The notes under the pieces: generated by a model | Seen by the model: the letters and a program-made list of their open reading frames with translations, nothing else | The model's database searches: none | Told to the model about the DNA's origin: nothing | Shown here: piece by piece, positions 58,333 to 64,000 of the stretch | How the letters are laid out: each line of letters starts with the position of its first letter | Numbering within the stretch: position 1 is the stretch's first letter | Assembly: GCF_008369295.1 (NCBI RefSeq) | Contig: NZ_VOBG01000002.1 | Coordinates: forward strand, 62,001-126,000 | DNA from: Pseudomonas sp. ANT_H4 | GTDB lineage: Bacteria; Pseudomonadota; Gammaproteobacteria; Pseudomonadales; Pseudomonadaceae | Direction: 5' to 3' | DNA: 64,000 nt | Position numbers and translations under genes: made by a program

Positions 58333-60633
58333 TTAGAAGTGGAAGCTGGTGGTCAACAGCGCCGTACGCCCGGCCGCCTGGTTGGCGAAGTGCGAGCCAT
58401 AAGCCTTGTCGTAGTAGGTCTTGTCGGTCAGGTTCTGCACGTTCAACTGCAGGTCGACGTTCTTGGTCAGCTTGTAGCTGGCCATGGCGTCGTAGCGGGT
58501 GTAGGACGGCACGTACACGGTGTTGCCCGCGTCGCCGTAGACTTCGTCGACATAAAACGCGCCGCCGCCGATGGTCAGCTTTTGCGTCAGGTTATAAGTT
58601 GTCCACAGGCTGAAGGTGTTCTTCGGCGTGTTGGGCATCTGGTTGCCTTTGTTGGAACCGGTCGTTACCTCACCCAGACGGTTGCCGTTCTTGCCGGGGT
58701 CAACCAGCTCGCTTTTCAGATAGCTGTAGCCGGCGAACACTTGCCATTGATCGGTGAGCTTGCCGCTGGCCGACAATTCCAGGCCGTCGACCCGGGACTC
58801 ACCTGCGGTTTCATAGGTATTGGAGTCCATCAGGATGCGGGTGTTTTGCTTCTCGGTACGGAACACGGCGGCCGTCAGGGACAGGCGGTTGTGGAACAGG
58901 TCCCACTTGGTGCCCAGCTCGTAGTTGACGGTTTCTTCGGGTTTCAGGTCGCTGGTGTTGATGCCGGTAGGGATCGCGTTGTTATCCACACCTTCGCCCA
59001 CCAGGCCGCCCGCTGGCGATGCCGAGGTGGCGTAGGAGGCATAGATACTGCCGTTATCCAGGGGCTTCCAGACCAGGCCGGCCTGCCAGTTGAAGAACTG
59101 GCTGTTGTCCTTGACCTTGCTGCGGGCCTGTACGGTGGCGCTTGGCACGGCGTTGGTGTTGGCCACGGTGTCAAAGGTGTCGTAGCGCAGGCCGACGTTG
59201 AGCAGCCACTTCGGGTCCAGCTCGATGGTGTCGAACACATAGGCGGCGCGGCTAGTGGCCTTGGTGTTGGTGCCGTTGTAATTGCGCGCGATGCTGCCGG
59301 TCCAGGCGTCGTCCGGGTTCGGATTGCCCAGGGAGGTGCACTGGCCACCCTTGCTGCCACCGGCCACGGTGCAGGTCGGGTTGCTGTTGGGGCTGATGGT
59401 GTAGCCGCTGACGCGGGTTTCTTCACCGGTGAATTCCAGCCCGGTGGAGTAAGAGTGCTTAAAGCCCAGGGCCTGGAAGCTGCCAAACAGATCAGTCTGG
59501 TTGGTGGTGGTTTCGGTAGTGGACACTCGTGCGTTGGCGCGGCGCCACACGGTACCGAAGCGGTTGACGTTGCGCTGGCTGTCGTCAGGCTGCGTGAGGA
59601 CGTAATCCTGCCCGGTGTTGCCATGACGCAGGGTGTTTTTCAGCGTCATGTTGTCGTTCAGGTCGTGCTCGATGGAGAACGTGCTGATGTCGGCGCGGGT
59701 CTTGCGGAAGTCGCGGTCCTTCAATCCGTAGAAATTGTTGCTGTCACCGCCGTCGGTGGGTTTGTCATGGCCATGGGTAGTTGCCGTGGGCGAGCTGTAG
59801 CCATACGGAATCCCCGAATCAGGCAGATCGTTGCTTTCCATGTGGTAGTAGCTGAAGTTGACACGGGTTGGCGTGCCCAGGCCGAAGGTCAGCGAGGGTG
59901 CCACGCCCCAACGGTCATAGTTGATGGTGTCGCGGCCGGCCACGTTCTGGTCGTGGGTCATCAGGTTCAGGCGGAACGCTGCGTTGTCGAGGAACTGACG
60001 GTTGACGTCGAGTACATAACGACGGGTCTGGTCGGAACCGTAGGTGAAGCCACCGTTGGTGAAGTCCCGCGCCTGTGGAGTCTTGCTCACCAGATTGAGG
60101 CTGCCACCGGCCGAACCGCGTCCCCCAAAGGACGAGTTGGGGCCTTTACTGACTTCGATGGACTCGATGTCGAAGATCTCGCGGCTCTGGCCGCCGGTAT
60201 CGCGCACGCCATCGAGGTAGGTGTCGCCCTGGGCGTCAAAGCCGCGAATGAACGGACGGTCGCCCTGGGGATTACCGCCTTCACCAGCGCCGAAAGTAAT
60301 TCCTGGCACGGTGCGCAAGGCATCCTGCAACGAGGTGGCGGCGGTGTCCTTGAGTACTTGCTGTGGCACCACGGTGACCGAGCGCGGGGTGTCCACCAGC
60401 GGCGCGGTGTACTTTTGCGAAGAGGCTTTTTCAACCTGGTAGGACGTCGCGTCCTGTTCCTGCCCGGTGATGCTGGTTGCACCCAGGGAGATGCTGTTGC
60501 GCTCGCCTTTCTGCTCGGTGTTTTCAGCCGCTTGCGCCAGATGGGCGACAGAGCTGGCACTGATGGCGACGCCGATGGCCGAGGCCAGTAAACGCGGTGA
60601 ACTGGCAGGTATTTTTATAGACGTGCGGGACAT
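58333..60633 (-). CDS. piuA: TonB-dependent siderophore receptor PiuA
   Basis: A 766-residue outer membrane receptor. A signal peptide (to about residue 36, SSVAHLAQAA) is followed by a plug domain (VDTPRSVTVVPQQVLKD, then GADNPQ-like RGFDAQGDTYLDGVRD) and a 22-strand barrel ending in the aromatic FHF. It belongs to the TonB-siderophore receptor family and matches PA4514 PiuA, which takes up catecholate-type iron complexes and lets in siderophore-cephalosporin conjugates. The ATG at 60633 follows GGAAAGGACA; longer frame to 60804 lacks a signal. Confidence 0.93.
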   Translation of the reverse strand: MSRTSIKIPASSPRLLASAIGVAISASSVAHLAQAAENTEQKGERNSISLGATSITGQEQDATSYQVEKASSQKYTAPLVDTPRSVTVVPQQVLKDTAATSLQDALRTVPGITFGAGEGGNPQGDRPFIRGFDAQGDTYLDGVRDTGGQSREIFDIESIEVSKGPNSSFGGRGSAGGSLNLVSKTPQARDFTNGGFTYGSDQTRRYVLDVNRQFLDNAAFRLNLMTHDQNVAGRDTINYDRWGVAPSLTFGLGTPTRVNFSYYHMESNDLPDSGIPYGYSSPTATTHGHDKPTDGGDSNNFYGLKDRDFRKTRADISTFSIEHDLNDNMTLKNTLRHGNTGQDYVLTQPDDSQRNVNRFGTVWRRANARVSTTETTTNQTDLFGSFQALGFKHSYSTGLEFTGEETRVSGYTISPNSNPTCTVAGGSKGGQCTSLGNPNPDDAWTGSIARNYNGTNTKATSRAAYVFDTIELDPKWLLNVGLRYDTFDTVANTNAVPSATVQARSKVKDNSQFFNWQAGLVWKPLDNGSIYASYATSASPAGGLVGEGVDNNAIPTGINTSDLKPEETVNYELGTKWDLFHNRLSLTAAVFRTEKQNTRILMDSNTYETAGESRVDGLELSASGKLTDQWQVFAGYSYLKSELVDPGKNGNRLGEVTTGSNKGNQMPNTPKNTFSLWTTYNLTQKLTIGGGAFYVDEVYGDAGNTVYVPSYTRYDAMASYKLTKNVDLQLNVQNLTDKTYYDKAYGSHFANQAAGRTALLTTSFHF

Positions 60634-60691
60634 GACGTGTCCTTTCCCCAAGGATGTGAGGTCGCGGAATATAATGCGAAAAAGACTTTCT

Positions 60692-60714
60692 ATCAATTGC
60701 GATACATTACTATT
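60692..60714 (-). promoter_or_regulatory. Possible Fur site upstream of piuA (weak)
   Basis: The stretch TTGCGATACATTACTATTCGCA is an imperfect palindrome around an AT-rich centre about 60 bases upstream of piuA, resembling Fur sites of Pseudomonas receptor genes, but it matches the 19-base consensus poorly. Confidence 0.35.
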
Positions 60715-60799
60715 CGCACTTAATTTACATTCTTTACACTTTATTTTTACGGTTTTTGCGATCTCGTTCGTCCCTGGGGTTGGAGTGGGGTTGTACATG

Positions 60800-60818
60800 G
60801 ACAATAAGAATCACTACC
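60800..60818 (+). promoter_or_regulatory. Fur box upstream of piuC
   Basis: GACAATAAGAATCACTACC matches 14 of 19 bases of GATAATGATAATCATTATC. It lies 32 bases before the piuC ATG. Confidence 0.65.
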
Positions 60819-60850
60819 ATTGGTGACCCTCTGCTTTCAGGTATTGCCCC

Positions 60851-61531
60851 ATGTTGCTGCACATTCCCGGCTTGTTCTCTCGCGAGGAAGTGCTGCGCAT
60901 CCGCGAAGCCCTGGCACAAGCTGATTGGGCCGACGGGAAAGTCACTGCCGGGCATCAGTCGGCCAAGGCCAAACACAACCTGCAACTGCCGGAAGGCCAC
61001 CCACTGGCGCAGGAAATCGGCGCGGCGATACTCGATCGTCTATGGAAAAATCCGCTGTTTATGTCAGCGGCGTTACCTCACAAAGTCTTCCCCCCGTTGC
61101 TCAACTGCTACACAGCTGGTGGCAGTTTCGACTTTCATATCGATAACGCCGTGCGCCAGCCCAAGGGCAGCCATGAGCGGGTGCGTACCGACCTGTCCTC
61201 CACAGTATTTTTCAGCGACCCCGACGAATACGACGGTGGGGAGTTGGAAATCCAGGACACCTTCGGTCTGCAGCGGGTCAAGCTGCCAGCCGGAGACATG
61301 GTGCTGTACCCCGGCTCCAGCCTGCACAAGGTCAACGCCGTGACCCGTGGCGCCCGCTACGCCTCGTTTTTCTGGACCCAAAGCCTGGTGCGCGAAGACA
61401 GCCAGCGCACCTTGCTGTTCGAAATGGACGGTGCGATCCAGCAACTGACCACGGATGTGCCCGATCACCCGGCGCTGATACAACTCACCGGTACCTATCA
61501 CAATCTGTTGCGCCGCTGGGTTGAGGTATGA
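60851..61531 (+). CDS. piuC: Fe(II)/2-oxoglutarate dioxygenase PiuC (PKHD-type hydroxylase)
   Basis: A 226-residue cytoplasmic oxygenase of the PKHD family. The iron triad HxD...H is visible as FHIDNAV (about residue 96) and SSLHKVN (about residue 159), and the 2-oxoglutarate-binding Arg in the following segment [11 protein letters not shown]. It lies beside the siderophore receptor piuA and is needed for some siderophore-drug conjugate uptake in P. aeruginosa (PA4515); the substrate is unknown. The stop overlaps the following gene by 4 bases. Confidence 0.93.
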   Translation: MLLHIPGLFSREEVLRIREALAQADWADGKVTAGHQSAKAKHNLQLPEGHPLAQEIGAAILDRLWKNPLFMSAALPHKVFPPLLNCYTAGGSFDFHIDNAVRQPKGSHERVRTDLSSTVFFSDPDEYDGGELEIQDTFGLQRVKLPAGDMVLYPGSSLHKVNAVTRGARYASFFWTQSLVREDSQRTLLFEMDGAIQQLTTDVPDHPALIQLTGTYHNLLRRWVEV

Positions 61532-62283
61532 CTATGGATTTTCAATTGCGCCGTGAAGAGGTCCTCGACGGTGAACAACTGCGGGCCATGCTCTACGAAT
61601 CCCCGGTGCGCGCCGCCCAGGCGATTTTGATGGCGGCGAAGGAGGGCGTGGTGGATGCCCAGGCGTTGCTGGGGCAGATTCTCCTGGAAGGACGCGGCAT
61701 TGAGCGCGATGAGGCACTGGCATTGCGCTGGTTTCAGATCGCGGCCCAAGGTGGGCATTTGATGGCGCACAATATGCTCGGTCGCTGTTTTGAGCATGGC
61801 TGGGGCTGCACGGCTGATGCCGTGGCGGCTGCGCGGGAATATCGCCAGGCCGCAGACGCCGGGCTTGATTGGGGTTTGTATAACTATGCCAACCTGCTGG
61901 CGACGGGTCGCGGTGAGGCCGAGGATCAGCAGCAAGCACTGGTGTGTTATCGACAGGCAGCGCAGTTGGGTCATGCCAAATCGATGAACCTGCTTGGGCG
62001 TTATCTGGAAGAAGGGCAGTTCTGCCCCCGAGATTTGGATGCGGCGGTTGAGTGGTATCGACGATCAGCGCAAGGTGGGGATTTTCGTGGGCAGTTCAGT
62101 TACGCAGCGGTGTTGGCTGACCGAGGCCAGATCGATGCAGCGCTGGAATGGTTGCGCAAGGCACTGGCGGGCGGGAATCTGAAGTTTTTGCGGGTGGCTT
62201 ACAAAGCATTGTCGGCCGCCAATGATCCGCAGATTCGGGCAATGGCTGTGGATTACCAGCGACGTTCGACAGAGCTTTCCTAG
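61528..62283 (+). CDS. Sel1-repeat protein (PA4516-like)
   Basis: A 251-residue protein with about five Sel1-type helical repeats (for example [20 protein letters not shown] and [20 protein letters not shown]), each of some 36 residues. No signal peptide is evident. Such repeats mediate protein binding. The ATG at 61528 overlaps the piuC stop (ATGA), so it is translated with piuC and probably shares its iron control. Function unknown. Confidence 0.85.
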   Translation: MTMDFQLRREEVLDGEQLRAMLYESPVRAAQAILMAAKEGVVDAQALLGQILLEGRGIERDEALALRWFQIAAQGGHLMAHNMLGRCFEHGWGCTADAVAAAREYRQAADAGLDWGLYNYANLLATGRGEAEDQQQALVCYRQAAQLGHAKSMNLLGRYLEEGQFCPRDLDAAVEWYRRSAQGGDFRGQFSYAAVLADRGQIDAALEWLRKALAGGNLKFLRVAYKALSAANDPQIRAMAVDYQRRSTELS

Positions 62284-62289
62284 GCCCAC

Positions 62290-62316
62290 AAAAAAGCCCA
62301 TGACACGCATGGGCTT
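62290..62316 (-). terminator. Rho-independent terminator of speC (bidirectional)
   Basis: AAGCCCATG and CATGGGCTT pair over 9 bp with a 5-base loop. On the minus strand it is followed by a T-run (TTTTTTG), so it fits speC best; the Sel1 gene also ends before it. Confidence 0.82.
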
Positions 62317-62349
62317 CCTCTTGCAGCTTAAAACTTGCCGCTGCTTCTC

Positions 62350-63513
62350 TTACAGGTAGAACGATTTCAACGGCGGGAACCCATTGAATTCCACTGCGCT
62401 GTAGCTGGTGGTGTACGCACCGGTCGACAACCAGTACATCCGATCACCAATCGCCAGGTTCAGCGGCAAACCGTACTTGTAGTTTTCGTACATGATGTCG
62501 GCGCTGTCGCAGGTAGGCCCGGCGATGACCACTTCTTCCATCTCGCCGTTCTTCTCGGTCCAGATCGGGAACTTGATGGCTTCGTCCATGGTTTCGATCA
62601 GGCCGGAGAACTTGCCCACATCCGTGTACACCCAACGCTCGACGGCGGTACGGGATTTACGGGCGACCAGTACCACTTCACTGACCAGGATCCCGGCGTT
62701 GGCGATCAACGAACGGCCTGGTTCCAGGATGATTTCCGGCAGTTCATCACCGAAGTCTTCCTTGAGGAAGCGGATGATTTCTTCTGCGTAGGTTTCCAGG
62801 CTGTTGGTGCGGGTGATGTAGTTGGCTGGGAAGCCACCGCCCATGTTGATCAGCTTCAGGTGGATGCCGTCTTCTTCCTTCAGGCGTTCGAAGATCACTT
62901 TGACCTTGGCGATCGCCGCGTCCCACACGCTGATGTCGCGCTGCTGCGAGCCGACGTGGAAAGAGATGCCGTACGGCACCAGGCCCAGGTCGCGGGCCAG
63001 GATCAGCAGGTCCATGGCCATGTCGGTCTGGCAGCCGAACTTGCGCGACAACGGCCAGTCAGCGGTGGTCGAGCCTTCGGTAAGGATACGCACATAGACT
63101 TTCGAACCCGGCGCGGCTTTGGCGATGTTGCGCAGGTCGGCTTCGGAATCGGTGGAAAACAGGCGCACGCCCTTCTCGTAGAAGTAGCGGATGTCCTTGG
63201 ATTTCTTGATGGTGTTGCCATAGCTGATACGGTCGGCGCTGACGCCACGGGCGAGCACTTTATCCAGCTCGTAGATCGAAGCGATGTCGAAGCTGGAGCC
63301 TTTCTCTTTCAGCAGGTCGATGATTTCGACAGCCGGGTTGGCCTTGACTGCATAGTAGATCTTGGCGAACTCGAAGCCGGCGCGCAGGTTATCGTAGGCC
63401 TGGCTGATCATCGCGGTGTCGATCACCACGAACGGGGTTTCTTGCGTATCGGCGAAGGCCTTCATTTTCTGGAAGGTTTCGCGCGCGTAATAGTCTTCGA
63501 CCTTAATCGACAT
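62350..63513 (-). CDS. speC: Ornithine decarboxylase, biosynthetic (PLP fold III)
   Basis: A 387-residue enzyme that makes putrescine from ornithine. The PLP lysine is Lys57 (YYAVKANP), with FHVGSQ, GGGFPA and EPGRS motifs of the alanine-racemase fold and the catalytic Cys in GPTCDSAD. This is the eukaryote-like type, not the E. coli SpeC fold. The ATG at 63513 is preceded by TAGGAG at 9 bases and gives the family length; the open frame continues 39 codons further to 63630. Confidence 0.93.
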   Translation of the reverse strand: MSIKVEDYYARETFQKMKAFADTQETPFVVIDTAMISQAYDNLRAGFEFAKIYYAVKANPAVEIIDLLKEKGSSFDIASIYELDKVLARGVSADRISYGNTIKKSKDIRYFYEKGVRLFSTDSEADLRNIAKAAPGSKVYVRILTEGSTTADWPLSRKFGCQTDMAMDLLILARDLGLVPYGISFHVGSQQRDISVWDAAIAKVKVIFERLKEEDGIHLKLINMGGGFPANYITRTNSLETYAEEIIRFLKEDFGDELPEIILEPGRSLIANAGILVSEVVLVARKSRTAVERWVYTDVGKFSGLIETMDEAIKFPIWTEKNGEMEEVVIAGPTCDSADIMYENYKYGLPLNLAIGDRMYWLSTGAYTTSYSAVEFNGFPPLKSFYL

Positions 63514-63870
63514 GCTGGGAACTCCTACTGGCAAACTAGATTGATCAATGGGTGCAAATGAACGTCCTCCGTATCCCCACTTTGGTTCGCCTACTTCCCA
63601 AGGCATGTCGCCGAAAGCAAAAAAGGCCATGAGATCAACCGCTTCCCTTGGCCTTGCTGTCTCGTCGTCAGTACTTGAGCCGGATGGATCGTTTCCAGCA
63701 TGGACGTTCGGCGCGAACTTTAGGACTTGAGGGGCTTGAGATCAACTAAAAATGTCGCGTTTTTACACGCGCTCGTCGTGTGGGCATGTGCAGCTACTTA
63801 TGTAACCGACAGGCATGACGGATTGATGTTCCCCGGGAAGGGAGATTTGAAGGGGGAACCGCTGGCGAAA
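63514..63870. other. Upstream region of speC without a clear gene
   Basis: No convincing gene. On the speC strand the same frame is open up to 63630. A 60-codon frame on the plus strand (63548-63730) overlaps it but shows no family likeness. The stretch before 63871 contains no hairpin or promoter that I can name with confidence. Confidence 0.45.
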
Positions 63871-63924
63871 GGGCTGCTCCCCTGTGGCGAGGGGGCAAGC
63901 CCCCTCGCCACAGGGGAGCAGCCC
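63871..63924. repeat. Long perfect palindrome
   Basis: Two 26-base arms (GGGCTGCTCCCCTGTGGCGAGGGGGC at 63871-63896 and its exact complement at 63899-63924, quoted here only as positions and a few bases) surround AA. Its GTGGCGAGGGGGC core is of the Pseudomonas REP-like kind, and it lies between speC and the gene at the edge. Confidence 0.9.
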
Positions 63925-63941
63925 CACCAAACTGGTTTCGG

Positions 63942-64000
63942 TCAGGCCAACGCAGCCTCGGCTGGCGAAACAATGCTGGTCTTGCCGCCACGAGACTTGC
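63942..64000 (-). CDS. C-terminal end of an unidentified gene (partial)
   Basis: The minus-strand frame from 64000 to the TGA at 63942-63944 encodes the tail KSRGGKTSIVSPAEAALA. The rest lies beyond the window, so I cannot name it; the short frame itself is the only evidence. Confidence 0.45.
   Translation of the reverse strand, partial: KSRGGKTSIVSPAEAALA

Noticed and set aside
57925..60591. 888-residue plus-strand frame opposite piuA and the start of piuB
   Set aside because: It is a high-GC shadow of piuA, whose receptor motifs, signal peptide and ribosome site are clear.
62335..63561. 408-residue plus-strand frame opposite speC
   Set aside because: Shadow of a gene with a complete PLP-enzyme motif set.
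63548..63730. 60-residue plus-strand frame in the speC leader
   Set aside because: No ribosome site or family likeness; the region is better explained as speC upstream DNA.

Overview
The window looks like a piece of chromosome from a Pseudomonas of the fluorescens complex. From left to right its gene order matches, from my memory of that genome, the P. aeruginosa PAO1 block running from about PA4576 (Lon-like protease) to PA4519 (speC): fklB, ispB, rplU-rpmA-obgE, proB, rpsT, murJ, ribF-ileS-lspA-fkpB-ispH, minor pilins, thiO, bamD, rluD, clpB, ndh, yacG-coaE-pilDC, pilA, nadC, ampDE, chemoreceptor, speC. Codon use, TTG/GTG starts and GC-rich REP-like repeats between convergent genes fit the genus. 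Differences from PAO1 are a large lipoprotein gene on the left, and on the right a fructose PTS operon, phoD and the piuA/B/C iron cluster placed between the chemoreceptor and speC.

Layout. 1-5.7 kb: end of a Lon-like protease, hypothetical proteins, an FKBP isomerase and a small gene with a strong Fur-like box. 5.7-18.9 kb: core housekeeping (ubiquinone side chain, ribosomal proteins L21/L27/S20, Obg, proline synthesis, MurJ, riboflavin kinase, isoleucyl-tRNA synthetase, signal peptidase II, isoprenoid IspH). 18.8-21.8 kb: minor pilin cluster without pilY1. 21.9-29 kb: thiO, bamD, rluD, pgeF, clpB with a heat-shock promoter. 29.2-29.7 kb: Asn-Pro-Lys-Pro tRNAs. 29.8-34.4 kb: ndh, small conserved proteins, yacG-coaE. 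34.4-38.8 kb: pilD-pilC, pilA and an O-antigen-ligase-like gene next to tRNA-Thr, without pilB. 39.3-46.3 kb: nadC, DUF1631, ampDE, chemoreceptor. 46.4-54 kb: tatD-fruR diverging from fruBKA with a Cra/FruR operator. 54-62.3 kb: phoD with a Pho box, piuB, piuA, piuC, Sel1 protein. 62.3-64 kb: speC and the last codons of another gene.

The clearest regulatory readings are a sigma-32 promoter before clpB, a FruR operator before fruB, a Pho box before phoD and Fur-like boxes before the 85-residue gene and piuC. I see no CRISPR array, prophage, transposase or rRNA. I did not find a convincing wholly new system. The most unusual feature is a type IV pilus gene set that keeps the pilin, minor pilins, peptidase, platform protein and a probable pilin glycosyltransferase, but has lost pilB, pilY1/pilY2 and pilSR from the positions where relatives carry them.
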